From Shewanella sp. MBTL60-112-B2 (lineage in GTDB: Bacteria > Pseudomonadota > Gammaproteobacteria > Enterobacterales > Shewanellaceae), in the NCBI RefSeq assembly GCF_019655055.1, contig NZ_BPFA01000025.1, positions 1 to 64,000 on the forward strand: a DNA stretch of 64,000 nucleotides, in the 5' to 3' direction. How positions within the stretch are numbered: position 1 is the stretch's first letter; each line of letters starts with the position of its first letter. The translations under genes were made by a program, and so were the position numbers. This document shows, piece by piece, positions 1 through 8,190 of the stretch. The notes beneath the pieces are model-generated. The model made no database searches and was not told the origin of the DNA. It saw nothing but the letters and a program-made list of their open reading frames with translations.

Positions 1-180
1 GACCATATTTATCCATTAATAAATAAACCTATTAGCTATGGTTGCTATTAATCACAATCTAGTTCGCCTAGTCATAACTGCTAGCTAATATCATTACTCA
101 GCATGGTGTATGGCACTACTTAGTCGCTTTTAACCCAATGAGCTTGGCGCTTGGTATGCATCGGCAGCTAAATCATTCCG
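1..180. other. Intergenic left edge, nothing recognised
   Basis: This stretch lies downstream of parP, whose stop is at 181-183 on the minus strand. I see no open frame, convincing terminator or promoter here. In related genomes a small cheW and a DUF2802 gene follow parP, so they may lie just outside the window; that is inference. Confidence 0.4.
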
Positions 181-1128
181 CTACAAAAGCGCATCTTGGC
201 AGCCTAAGCCCGAGCCCAACATTTGAACCAAGGCATCAACATTTAAAATGCCGCACATCTGCTCTTTTACTACACCAGCCAACCATGGACGCTTACCAGC
301 TTGGCTGCGCCAATTAATTTCAGATTTTTTAATTGTAATCGTATCGACTAACGACTCACAACCTAGGCCCCAGGCACTATCTTTTAGTACAACAACATAT
401 TGATAACTCACACTCTGAGCTAGCTGCTCATCGTACTTTTCAGGCATTACCCAAGCGCAAGTATCAACGACATTAAGTTGGGTCTCTCGATACTGCTGTA
501 CCCCCATATACCAATCGGGGCGCCCCATGAGCCTGGTGACCTTGTCTAAGCTAACAATTCCGCCAAGGCTAACTAAAGGCACTGCAAGCGTTAAGCCTGC
601 CACATTGAAAAAAAGTACTTGGAACTCATCATCAAGCTGCTCTAATAATGTTTCAGTCGACACTAACATCTCTTGCTCAGACGCTACGCTTATTACTTCA
701 GCGCTCGCTTGAAAAGCAGGAGCAACATCTGAAGCTGCTAGAGTCGAAGTTTTTAGCTGTGTGCCTTTATCTTGCAGCGCTTGTGTTTTAATTTCTTCCA
801 GAGCTTTTAACTGAGCTTCATCCTGGTTTTTTACTAGTTCAACCTGCGCTGCAACTTCAGCCGCAACAGGATTACTCACTTCTGCAATCACAGGCTGTGC
901 ACAAACACTTACTGCATCAGTTAGCGTCTGTGTAGCTTGCTGACTTTCAGCCTGATTAGCTCGCGTAAACAGTAACTCAAGAGCCTGACGACTAAAGTCT
1001 GAGTCGACATCTAACGTTTCTGCTAATTGAGGCTCTTGTCGCGAGTCATTTTCTGCCTTATTTGCTGCGGGCTCATTTAACAGCAGCGAAAAATAATCAC
1101 ATACCGCATCATCAACCGATTTTGACAT
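181..1128 (-). CDS. parP: ParP, CheW-domain protein tethering chemotaxis arrays to the pole
   Basis: 315 aa from the ATG that opens MSKSVDD. A longer in-frame start exists upstream but would extend deep into parC. Residues about 1-160 are a low-complexity Ala/Gln/Glu-rich region opening with a short conserved-looking helix (DAVCDYFSLLL). Residues about 167-308 are a CheW-like beta-barrel (DEFQVLFFNVAGLTLAVPL at its start). In Vibrio, ParP uses this domain (AIF) to bind CheA and to hold signalling arrays at the pole through ParC; that is family knowledge. Here it overlaps the 3' end of parC by 17 bp and is the last gene of the chemotaxis operon in the window. It could be taken for an ordinary CheW, but the long N-terminal extension and the partner parC argue for ParP. 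Confidence 0.85.
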   Translation of the reverse strand: MSKSVDDAVCDYFSLLLNEPAANKAENDSRQEPQLAETLDVDSDFSRQALELLFTRANQAESQQATQTLTDAVSVCAQPVIAEVSNPVAAEVAAQVELVKNQDEAQLKALEEIKTQALQDKGTQLKTSTLAASDVAPAFQASAEVISVASEQEMLVSTETLLEQLDDEFQVLFFNVAGLTLAVPLVSLGGIVSLDKVTRLMGRPDWYMGVQQYRETQLNVVDTCAWVMPEKYDEQLAQSVSYQYVVVLKDSAWGLGCESLVDTITIKKSEINWRSQAGKRPWLAGVVKEQMCGILNVDALVQMLGSGLGCQDALL

Positions 1129-1903
1129 GAGATAGATCCTTCGCGAGTAAATAATCCAGCAAGCGATTGTAAGCCTTAACCCCACGGCTATTTGGAGCAT
1201 AATGGGAAGCGGGTAAATGGCTCAAACTAGCATCTCTAAATTTGGTATCAACAGGGATCACGTCCTGCCATAGCTCATCAATATAATCTTCATTCAGTTG
1301 CAACAAAGCGGCCGAAGCCGCGCGTGTGCGTTTATCAAACATGGTTGGCACTATGGTATAACTGTATTTCATTTTTTTTGAACGTCCCATCAACAGCATG
1401 GTTTTTACCATACGATCCAGCCCTTTTATAGCCAGAAACTCTGTTTGAACAGGTACAATAATGTGCTCACTTGCGGCGAGTGCGTTGACCATCAATACAC
1501 CCAATACCGGAGGGCAATCAATCAGCACGATATCGTACTGCCCTTCGATAAGTTTTAAGGCTCTTTTTAAGATAAGCCCCATTCCCTCTTCGTGACCTAG
1601 GCTGCGATCTAAAGTCGCCAAAGCCATAGTGGATGGCATCAGATCCAATCCTTGCACATTCGTCGGTACGATATGGGTTTGTACTGTCTCGCGAGTTAGG
1701 TTTTTGTGGGCTAAAAATAGATCGTACAGGGAGCAAGGCAATTGCTCGCTGTCTATACCTAGGTAATAGCCAAGGGAAGCGTGAGGATCGGTATCAATCA
1801 TTAATACTCTTTGGCCACGTTTTACAAACGCACCAGCAAGGCTCGCAACAGTTGTTGTTTTACCCACTCCGCCTTTTTGGTTTGCTATGGTCCAGATCTT
1901 CAA
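1112..1903 (-). CDS. parC: ParC, ParA/MinD-type ATPase positioning chemotaxis arrays
   Basis: 263 aa. The deviant Walker A KGGVGKTT is at residues 10-17 and a Walker-B-like segment (YDIVLIDCPP) is near residue 125, so this is a ParA-family ATPase expected to dimerise on ATP. It sits between the chemotaxis kinase operon and parP, which is the setting of Vibrio ParC, the protein that recruits chemotaxis arrays to the old pole; it is not next to a chromosomal parB. The Walker A motif is at the very N terminus, so there is no DNA-binding N-terminal extension like that of plasmid ParA. A 15-bp tandem repeat array lies about 55 bp upstream of the start. Older annotations may call this gene soj. The function in this organism is inferred from context. 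Confidence 0.88.
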   Translation of the reverse strand: MKIWTIANQKGGVGKTTTVASLAGAFVKRGQRVLMIDTDPHASLGYYLGIDSEQLPCSLYDLFLAHKNLTRETVQTHIVPTNVQGLDLMPSTMALATLDRSLGHEEGMGLILKRALKLIEGQYDIVLIDCPPVLGVLMVNALAASEHIIVPVQTEFLAIKGLDRMVKTMLLMGRSKKMKYSYTIVPTMFDKRTRAASAALLQLNEDYIDELWQDVIPVDTKFRDASLSHLPASHYAPNSRGVKAYNRLLDYLLAKDLSHVKIG

Positions 1904-1958
1904 GAAGTACCCTTAAGGTTAATTAAGCTAATAAAGTGCGACTTAAACTCAAACTGCT

Positions 1959-2018
1959 ATCGATTCAATATTAATCGACTCAATGTTAATCGGTTCAATG
2001 TTAATCGGTTCAATATTA
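1959..2018. repeat. 4 x 15-bp tandem repeat upstream of parC
   Basis: Four contiguous 15-bp units of consensus ATCGRTTCAATRTTA run from 1959 to 2018 (unit starts 1959, 1974, 1989, 2004), with a partial fifth start ATCA after them. Units differ at two or three positions. The array lies in the 185-bp gap between the unknown membrane protein and parC, 55 bp upstream of the parC ATG. The unit is AT-rich. It could be a protein-binding array or a replication-slippage tract; the sequence alone does not decide. Confidence 0.85.
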
Positions 2019-2088
2019 ATCACGGGGCTAGACTAATAATCTTACATACTCAATGATATACGCGTTCACAAATGAGCTAGAAGCATAA

Positions 2089-2784
2089 TTACTTTTCAAG
2101 CTCTCTAGTTGTTACCCTGATCCCACCATGAGGTAAACTGATAAGCTTTACCCCATCTGGCGACTCGTTCAGCATGACAGCTTGCTTGACTACTCGTGTA
2201 CTATTAAAAGCGCTATCCTTCATTTTTGCAGCATTACTGCGCTCTTCATCAGTAACGGTTAACACTGCGTCTCTATCAAGCTCTGACAATATGGCTGCGG
2301 TGTGTTTCTGCTCTGTTTTAGCTATCACGCCATTTGAACTTTTTTCTTGTTCTTGTTCTTTCTCTGAAACAGGTTTTACTGGCTTTTGCTGAGTGACGCT
2401 TTGTTTTTGCTGTTCATCATCTGCTAAACCGCTCGATTTAGAGCTAACACTCTGGCTTGAAGACTGCTGCGCTCCCGGACCGATAGGCAAAACGGTGGAT
2501 TCGCCTTGCTTAGCCTTATCGACAAAAGAACTAACAAAATCCGGATTTTCAGCCATCCAATTCGCCATCACTTCAGCTTGTTCATCCGGCACCATGAGCA
2601 ATACTTGGCTATTCTTAAGCTTTTGTACTTCGCTAGATAACAGTTTATTTTTATGCTTAGCTTCAAAATAAAGCGAGCCGAATGTAAAGGATGCAATACT
2701 CAGCAAAAACATTAATAGCAATGACAGAGTATTGATCTCGCCCCGTTGCAAAATGCTGCTCTGTTTCAAAAGCGCCTTAGCCAT
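2089..2784 (-). CDS. Unrecognised single-pass membrane protein in the chemotaxis operon
   Basis: 231 aa; I do not recognise a family. After a short cytoplasmic start there is one hydrophobic segment at about residues 18-40 (SLLLMFLLSIASFTFGSLYF), then a short charged helix that could form a coiled coil (about 42-57). A Ser/Gln/Lys-rich low-complexity region spans about 95-155, and a C-terminal segment ends in THREELEK-like charged residues. It overlaps cheB by 8 bp (start inside the cheB 3' end) and precedes parC, so it is almost certainly co-transcribed with the chemotaxis genes. The simplest reading is a membrane-anchored accessory protein of the chemotaxis or polar-placement system. That is inference from position only. 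Confidence 0.7.
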   Translation of the reverse strand: MAKALLKQSSILQRGEINTLSLLLMFLLSIASFTFGSLYFEAKHKNKLLSSEVQKLKNSQVLLMVPDEQAEVMANWMAENPDFVSSFVDKAKQGESTVLPIGPGAQQSSSQSVSSKSSGLADDEQQKQSVTQQKPVKPVSEKEQEQEKSSNGVIAKTEQKHTAAILSELDRDAVLTVTDEERSNAAKMKDSAFNSTRVVKQAVMLNESPDGVKLISLPHGGIRVTTRELEK

Positions 2785-3958
2785 TAACGGTTTCTTTTAT
2801 TATCGACTCAGCCATATGCTCTAACGCTATCGATTTAGTTGCAATACCCGCTGCCGTAACAGCTTGCGGCATACCGTAAACCACGCAGCTGGCCTCATCT
2901 TGAGCCCAAATGTTCGCACCAATACCCTTAAGCATTCTTGCACCTTCACGGCCATCGGCGCCCATGCCCGTAAGTACTACGGCTAACACATCGCCACCAA
3001 TCACTTTCGAAGCTGAGGCAAAAGTAATATCGACACAAGGCTTGTAGTTCATATCAGCCTTGCCAGCAATGATCTTAATTCTGCCAAAAGCTCCGCCTCG
3101 TTCTAGCATCATCTGCATGCCGCCAGGCGCTAGGTATGCACAACCCGGCCTTAGCTGATCGCCACTCACAGCCTCCTTTACCTCTATTTTACACAAGCCA
3201 TTAAGCCTTGCTGCAAACGTTGGCGTAAAGGCAGCAGGCATATGCTGTATAAGTAAAATAGGATGTGGGTAGTTAGCTGGAAACTGAGTCAGAACCTTTT
3301 GCAGTGCAACGGGTCCGCCTGTCGAAGTACCGATTAATAGCGCCTTGTATTTTTTACCGCTACTACGGGTTACAAGATTAGAACGACTTGCGGGCTTATC
3401 GGTGGTTGTTAGCGCATGAACACTTGTTGCAGGTGCATTAACGGCTGTACGAGAAAAACTCGAAATAGGCCGAGTTCTATCGCTAGCAGCCTGAACTCTT
3501 TCATTGGCCGAAAGCGCTCTATCGTTACTCGTCAATGTGCGAGTTATGGGCCTAAATAAGCGGCGTCGGCCCAATGCCCGAATGCGCTGCTGTAACAGGG
3601 CTATCGCATCATCTTTATTGGTTGCAATGTCTTCAAAACGTTTAGGCAAAAAATCCAAAGCGCCTGCATCCAAAGCTTCTAACGTTGCTTTAGCCCCATC
3701 GTGTGTCAGTGATGAAAACATTAAAATTGGAATAGGCTTACTCGCCATGATCTCTTTAACCGCGGTGATCCCGTCCATGACTGGCATCTCTATGTCCATG
3801 GTGATCACATTTGGGTTAAGCTCTGCTGCCATCTTAACAGCCTCAGCACCATTACAGGCCGTTCCCACCACCTCTAGCTCAGAGTCTTGATTTACTATTT
3901 CACTAACACGTCGTCTAAAAAAACTCGAATCATCTACGACTAAAACTTTAATGCCCAT
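2777..3958 (-). CDS. cheB: CheB, chemotaxis glutamate methylesterase
   Basis: 393 aa. An N-terminal receiver domain (about 1-120) carries the phospho-acceptor Asp55 in TMDIEMPVMDG. A linker of about 80 residues follows. The C-terminal methylesterase domain (about 200-390) shows the expected catalytic blocks: Ser in LLIGTSTGGP, His in LLIQHMPAAF and Asp in LTGMGADGREG. It removes methyl groups from (and deamidates) chemoreceptors to adapt the response when phosphorylated by CheA. The linker is Ser/Thr/Arg-rich and somewhat long. cheB is separated from cheA by 93 bp that hold a hairpin with a T-tract, so its expression may be lower than that of cheA. The matching methyltransferase cheR is 46 kb away, beside flgB and cheV. 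Confidence 0.97.
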   Translation of the reverse strand: MGIKVLVVDDSSFFRRRVSEIVNQDSELEVVGTACNGAEAVKMAAELNPNVITMDIEMPVMDGITAVKEIMASKPIPILMFSSLTHDGAKATLEALDAGALDFLPKRFEDIATNKDDAIALLQQRIRALGRRRLFRPITRTLTSNDRALSANERVQAASDRTRPISSFSRTAVNAPATSVHALTTTDKPASRSNLVTRSSGKKYKALLIGTSTGGPVALQKVLTQFPANYPHPILLIQHMPAAFTPTFAARLNGLCKIEVKEAVSGDQLRPGCAYLAPGGMQMMLERGGAFGRIKIIAGKADMNYKPCVDITFASASKVIGGDVLAVVLTGMGADGREGARMLKGIGANIWAQDEASCVVYGMPQAVTAAGIATKSIALEHMAESIIKETVNG

Positions 3959-4001
3959 TTAAATCCCTATACCGCACCACTGGCCGCCCAATACTGTATG
4001 T

Positions 4002-4037
4002 AAAAAAGGGAATAACAAAGCAATGCCTGTTATTCCC
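4002..4037 (-). terminator. Intrinsic terminator or attenuator between cheA and cheB
   Basis: GGGAATAACA at 4008-4017 pairs perfectly with TGTTATTCCC at 4028-4037 around a 10-nt loop. On the minus strand the hairpin is followed by six T residues (4007-4002). It lies downstream of the cheA stop and upstream of cheB in the same direction, so it probably ends part of the transcripts inside the operon. Confidence 0.75.
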
Positions 4038-4051
4038 CATGCTAACCTGAG

Positions 4052-6265
4052 TTAGCTCCTCTTACGGGCGTAATGCTTGAGTAGCCCTGGTACATCTAAA
4101 ATCAGTGCAATACCGCCATCAGAAGTAATGGTGGCGCCTGCCATGCCTGGTGTACCATGAAGCAATGTACCTAGCGGCTTAATGACCACCTCTTCTTGGC
4201 CTATCAGTGAATCCACCACAAAGCCAATCTGCATCGTGCCTAATTGAACGATAACAACGTGTCCGTGCTGCTTATCACCATGCTTAAAGCTTAACTGCTT
4301 GCGAGATAACCACTGCTCTAAATAGAATAATGGTACCGCTTTATCACGGACAATCACCGTCAATTGGCCATCAACCACGTTCGTTTTGGTCAAGTCTAAG
4401 TGGAAAATTTCATTAACACTCGACAGCGGCAGAGCAAATACTTGCTCAGCAACTTCAACCATCAAAGTAGGCATAATTGCTAAGGTCAACGGCACCTTAA
4501 TCTCAAGACGCGTGCCCTTGCCCAGTTGTGAGCCTATATGAACCGAACCGTTTAGCTGAGTAATACGGGTTTTTACTACATCCATACCTACGCCGCGGCC
4601 TGAAATATCGGATATTTCAACTTTGGTTGAGAAGCCTGGCGCAAAAATAAGGTTATAAGCTTCTTCATCGCTCATACGAGCGGCCGCATCTTCATCGAGA
4701 ACGCCTCGACTGATTGCGATCCCTTTAAGTTTATCTGGATCCATACCAGCGCCATCATCTTCAATCTTAAGTAGAATATGGTCGCCTTCTTGACTAGCTG
4801 ATAGAGTAATTGTGCCCGTGCGCGTCTTACCATTCGCTTCACGCGCATCTGGCATTTCAATACCATGATCGACGGAGTTCCTCACTAAGTGAACCAGAGG
4901 ATCTGCTAGCGCTTCGACCAGATTTTTATCTAGATCGGTATCTTCACCGATCATGACTAAGTCAATTTCTTTGTTTAAACTACGGGCTAAATCACGAACC
5001 ACGCGAGGGAATCGACCGAAAACCTTCTTAATTGGCTGCATGCGAGTTTTCATCACAGCGCCTTGAAGATCGGCGGTCACTAAGTCAAGATTTGCCAAAG
5101 CTTTTGACATATCTTCATCTTCGCGTGCTACACCTAAACTCAGTAAACGGTTGCGCACTAATACCAGCTCACCGACCATATTCATAATTTGATCAAGTCT
5201 TGAGGTATCTACCCTAACTGTGGTTTCAGCTTGAGGCGCTACTTTAGCCGGTGGTTTTATATCTTGTTTAGGCTGTGGTTGAGGTTTAAGCTCAGCTTTA
5301 ACAGCAGGCACTTGCTGTGCTGTTGTTATTGCTTGCACTACAGCTTGAGATTGATTAACTGCTGGCTGCTCAGTAACGGCTTCGCTGACCTCGTTAACCT
5401 TAGCTGATTTCCCAGGACCTGTGCCTGAACCATGCAACTCATCCAGCAGACGTTCAAACTCGTCATCAGTTATTTCATCAGAATCGACTTGTGAGCCACT
5501 CTGCTCAATAGCAGCAGGAGCTGCCGACTGAGTTTTAAATTGACCCGAGCCATGTAACTCATCGAGTAAAGACTCAAACTCATCATCGGTAATATCACCA
5601 GATGCAGCTTGTGAGCCCTGTGAGAGAGAGACTGTGGACTCTGCAGGCTTGCCTGGCCCGTTGCCCGAACCATGCAGTGCATCGAGTAAGGCTTCAAATT
5701 CGATATCATCGATATCATCAATGCTACCGGTAGTTGCACTTGTAGTTGTAGCGCTCTGCTCTATTACTTGAGGCGCTTGCGCTGCAGCTTGTTCAATAAT
5801 AGGTTCTTGAATGCTGACAGTAGGCTCTTCAACAATTGCAGGACTGACAGTTTGTGCCACTTCTGATGGCAGTAATTCGCCAGCGCTTAAGGTTTTAAGC
5901 TGAGCTAATAATGTAGGCTCAGCGGGAGATTGAGTCTGCCCAGCTTGTGTTTCAGCGAACATTGAGTTGATTGAGTCGACCGCTTGTAAAATGACATCCA
6001 TCAAATTAGCAGAAACTTCACGCTTGCCAGTACGCAATAGATCGAAGGTGTTTTCTGCTTCATGGCAAACATCTACCATTGGAGATAAACCTAAGAAGCC
6101 TGCGCCACCTTTAACCGTATGAAAACCTCTAAAAATCGCATTTAGCAGTTCGGTATCGTCCGGGTTATTCTCTAACGAGACGAGTTGCTCTTGTAGAAGC
6201 TCTAGTATCTCACCGGCTTCGATCAAAAAGTCCTGCAGTATCTCTTCATCAACATCAAAGGACAT
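4052..6265 (-). CDS. cheA: CheA, chemotaxis histidine kinase with triple-repeat linker
   Basis: 737 aa. The N-terminal Hpt (P1) domain has the phospho-accepting His49 in FRGFHTVKGGAG. Residues about 110-345 form a long, mostly low-complexity linker in place of a folded P2 domain. It contains three copies of D-[DI]-E-F-E-x-L-L-D-[AE]-L-H-G-S-G at about residues 186-200, 227-241 and 267-281, about 40 residues apart. The P3 dimerisation helix, the P4 ATPase (N box LVRNSVDHGIE, G boxes DDGAGMD and ISGRGVGMDVV) and the P5 CheW-like domain follow. CheA phosphorylates CheY and CheB. In Vibrio the corresponding linker region (LID) binds ParP; since parC and parP are in this operon, that may apply here. 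The repeats also resemble known CheY-binding peptides (see findings). Confidence 0.97.
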   Translation of the reverse strand: MSFDVDEEILQDFLIEAGEILELLQEQLVSLENNPDDTELLNAIFRGFHTVKGGAGFLGLSPMVDVCHEAENTFDLLRTGKREVSANLMDVILQAVDSINSMFAETQAGQTQSPAEPTLLAQLKTLSAGELLPSEVAQTVSPAIVEEPTVSIQEPIIEQAAAQAPQVIEQSATTTSATTGSIDDIDDIEFEALLDALHGSGNGPGKPAESTVSLSQGSQAASGDITDDEFESLLDELHGSGQFKTQSAAPAAIEQSGSQVDSDEITDDEFERLLDELHGSGTGPGKSAKVNEVSEAVTEQPAVNQSQAVVQAITTAQQVPAVKAELKPQPQPKQDIKPPAKVAPQAETTVRVDTSRLDQIMNMVGELVLVRNRLLSLGVAREDEDMSKALANLDLVTADLQGAVMKTRMQPIKKVFGRFPRVVRDLARSLNKEIDLVMIGEDTDLDKNLVEALADPLVHLVRNSVDHGIEMPDAREANGKTRTGTITLSASQEGDHILLKIEDDGAGMDPDKLKGIAISRGVLDEDAAARMSDEEAYNLIFAPGFSTKVEISDISGRGVGMDVVKTRITQLNGSVHIGSQLGKGTRLEIKVPLTLAIMPTLMVEVAEQVFALPLSSVNEIFHLDLTKTNVVDGQLTVIVRDKAVPLFYLEQWLSRKQLSFKHGDKQHGHVVIVQLGTMQIGFVVDSLIGQEEVVIKPLGTLLHGTPGMAGATITSDGGIALILDVPGLLKHYARKRS

Positions 6266-6277
6266 TCTTTGACTCCC

Positions 6278-7015
6278 TTAAAAACCTAAACTCGAAAGCA
6301 GATCGTCAACTTCATCTTGACCCGTCACCACGTCATGGCGGTGCTCTGCGTTCATAATAGGACCTTCAGCTTCAACATTTAGCTTTGGCTTATAGTCAGC
6401 AGTTTCAATAGGCTGCTCACCAAATACTGTCAACATAGACACTAAGCTATTCTCGACTTCTTTGACGAGATCAATAACTCGGCGGATCATCTGTCCAGTT
6501 AAGTCTTGAAAGTCTTGCGCCAATAAAATTTGATTTAGAAGTTCTTTTACTCGGCTTGCATCCGATTCACTTCTTTCCACAAACTGATGAATATCATGGC
6601 ATAAGGCTTTAAATTCTGTCAGTGGCAACTCACGACGCATTAGCTTGTCCCATGCGGGCTTTATTGCTTGAATATTGTCATTGAGTTCACTAGCAAGAGG
6701 TAAGCACTCTTCCACCGCGTCCATGGTTTTATTTGCCGCTTGCTCTGTCATATCAATAACATAAGTCAAACGTTCTTTTGCATCAGGGATTTCAGTGTTG
6801 GCTAATTCAATAAGACGACTGTCGAATTGAAAATCTGCAATAGCACTATGAAGTTGACGGGTTAAGCGACCCACTTCATCAAAAAGATCTTTTTGAATTG
6901 GCGCGGCGATCTCCCTAACTAATTCATCCGCTTTTTCTTGCTGACCCTGACTGAGTAGTACGACTAGACTCTCTGCTTGCTCTAGAGTAATCAGGCTTGA
7001 CGATTGTTGCTGCAT
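6278..7015 (-). CDS. cheZ: CheZ, CheY-P phosphatase
   Basis: 245 aa, mostly alpha-helical with the long-hairpin composition of CheZ. The catalytic segment AQDFQDLTGQMIRRV supplies the Asp and Gln that act on CheY-P. The last residues (about 232-245, QDEVDDLLSSLGF) are the amphipathic tail that in enteric CheZ docks on phosphorylated CheY. The gene lies 12 bp upstream of cheA and 13 bp downstream of cheY, in the usual fliA-cheY-cheZ-cheA order of Vibrio and Shewanella. CheZ dephosphorylates CheY and so resets flagellar rotation. Confidence 0.96.
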   Translation of the reverse strand: MQQQSSSLITLEQAESLVVLLSQGQQEKADELVREIAAPIQKDLFDEVGRLTRQLHSAIADFQFDSRLIELANTEIPDAKERLTYVIDMTEQAANKTMDAVEECLPLASELNDNIQAIKPAWDKLMRRELPLTEFKALCHDIHQFVERSESDASRVKELLNQILLAQDFQDLTGQMIRRVIDLVKEVENSLVSMLTVFGEQPIETADYKPKLNVEAEGPIMNAEHRHDVVTGQDEVDDLLSSLGF

Positions 7016-7028
7016 AGCTCATCCCTGC

Positions 7029-7412
7029 TTAGCCGAGTCTTTCAAAAATTTTATCTAGCTTTTCTTTAAGGGTGGCGGCAGTAAATGGCTTAACTACATA
7101 ACCGTTTACGCCAGCTTGTGCTGCGGTAATGATCTGCTCACGCTTAGCTTCAGCTGTGACCATCAACACTGGTAGGTGCTTGAGGTTATCGTCGGCACGA
7201 ATAGCCTTTAATAGATCGATCCCTTGCATCCCTGGCATGTTCCAGTCGGTTACAACGAAATCAAAATCGCCTTTTTGTAACATAGGTAGAGCTGTAGAGC
7301 CGTCATCAGCTTCCTGGGTGTTATTAAATCCCAAGTCGCGTAACAAGTTCTTAATGATACGTCTCATTGTTGAAAAGTCATCAACAACAAGAATCTTCAT
7401 ATTCTTGTCCAA
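7029..7412 (-). CDS. cheY: CheY, chemotaxis response regulator
   Basis: 127-aa stand-alone receiver. The acidic pair is at 11-12, the phospho-acceptor Asp56 in VVTDWNMPGM, the switch Thr in VTAEA near 86 and the conserved Lys in VVKPF near 108. Phosphorylated CheY binds FliM and CheZ, and changes motor direction. I prefer the TTG start at 7412 because GGAGG lies 5 nt upstream of it; the ATG four codons later is too close to that ribosome-binding site. The 58 bp before it, after fliA, include a small CGCGC/GCGCG hairpin (about 7430-7446) with no T-tract. cheY is probably co-transcribed with fliA and cheZ. Confidence 0.97.
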   Translation of the reverse strand: MDKNMKILVVDDFSTMRRIIKNLLRDLGFNNTQEADDGSTALPMLQKGDFDFVVTDWNMPGMQGIDLLKAIRADDNLKHLPVLMVTAEAKREQIITAAQAGVNGYVVKPFTAATLKEKLDKIFERLG

Positions 7413-7470
7413 GGTTTCCTCCGCGGAGCGCGCTATATATGCGCGTGTAAAGTGCTATCAATGATAATAA

Positions 7471-8190
7471 TTATTCTTGCGTCCAGTGTTTGAGCTTGCC
7501 CTTGAGTCTGAGCATCGCCTGACTATGGATCTGGCTAACTCTAGACTCACTGACCTCAAGAATGGCCCCAATCTCTTTTAAATTTAATGCTTCATCGTAG
7601 TAAAGCGACAAGACCAGCGCATCTCTTTCTGGTAATAGCTTAATCGCTGCGACGAGCGCTGAATGAAACTCGACTTCAGCGAGTGATTCATAAGCATCGT
7701 CTTCGTGGCCGTCATCTGGATTTATTCCATCAACAGCTACGCCTAAATCTTCTATACCAACAACTTTGCCGACTGATACGTCGTTTAAAATGGCATGGTA
7801 TTCATCGAGTGAAACCTCGAGTCGCTCGGCGATTTCGCCATCACGAGCATCACGACCTAACTCTTGCTCTAGTTCATCTATGACCTGAGCCACACGGCGT
7901 TGATTACGGTGTACCGAACGCGGTACCCAGTCACCTCGCCTAATTTCATCTAACATAGAGCCCCTAATCCGAATACCGGCAAAGGTTTCGAACTTGGCGC
8001 CCTTACTACCATCAAAATTTGATGACGCTTCGAGTAGCCCCATCATGCCGGCCTGCAACAAGTCATCTAACTGGACTGATGCAGGTAAACGAGCCAAAAG
8101 ATGATGGGCTATTCTTTTTACAAGCGGTGCATACTGTTCAACGATAGACGTCTTATTATCAAAACGAGTATACGCAGCCGCTTTATTCAC
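7471..8190 (-). CDS. fliA: FliA, flagellar sigma-28 factor
   Basis: 239 aa, the usual length. Region 2 (LVKRIAHHLLARLP, then DLLQAGMMGLLEA) recognises the -10 element and core polymerase. Region 3 includes VPRSVHRNQRRV. Region 4 near the C terminus contains an HTH (LKEIGAILEVSESRVSQIHSQA). FliA transcribes late flagellar genes and is held inactive by FlgM until the hook is finished. Its ATG overlaps the 3' end of flhG by 8 bp, so the two are translationally coupled. Matches to its promoter consensus are seen before flgM (52124) and one flagellin (35706) in this window. Confidence 0.97.
   Translation of the reverse strand: MNKAAAYTRFDNKTSIVEQYAPLVKRIAHHLLARLPASVQLDDLLQAGMMGLLEASSNFDGSKGAKFETFAGIRIRGSMLDEIRRGDWVPRSVHRNQRRVAQVIDELEQELGRDARDGEIAERLEVSLDEYHAILNDVSVGKVVGIEDLGVAVDGINPDDGHEDDAYESLAEVEFHSALVAAIKLLPERDALVLSLYYDEALNLKEIGAILEVSESRVSQIHSQAMLRLKGKLKHWTQE

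Noticed and set aside
1811..2056. 81-codon plus-strand frame with repeated NRFN(V/I) units
   Set aside because: The repeats come from the 15-bp DNA array; the rest is antisense to parC.
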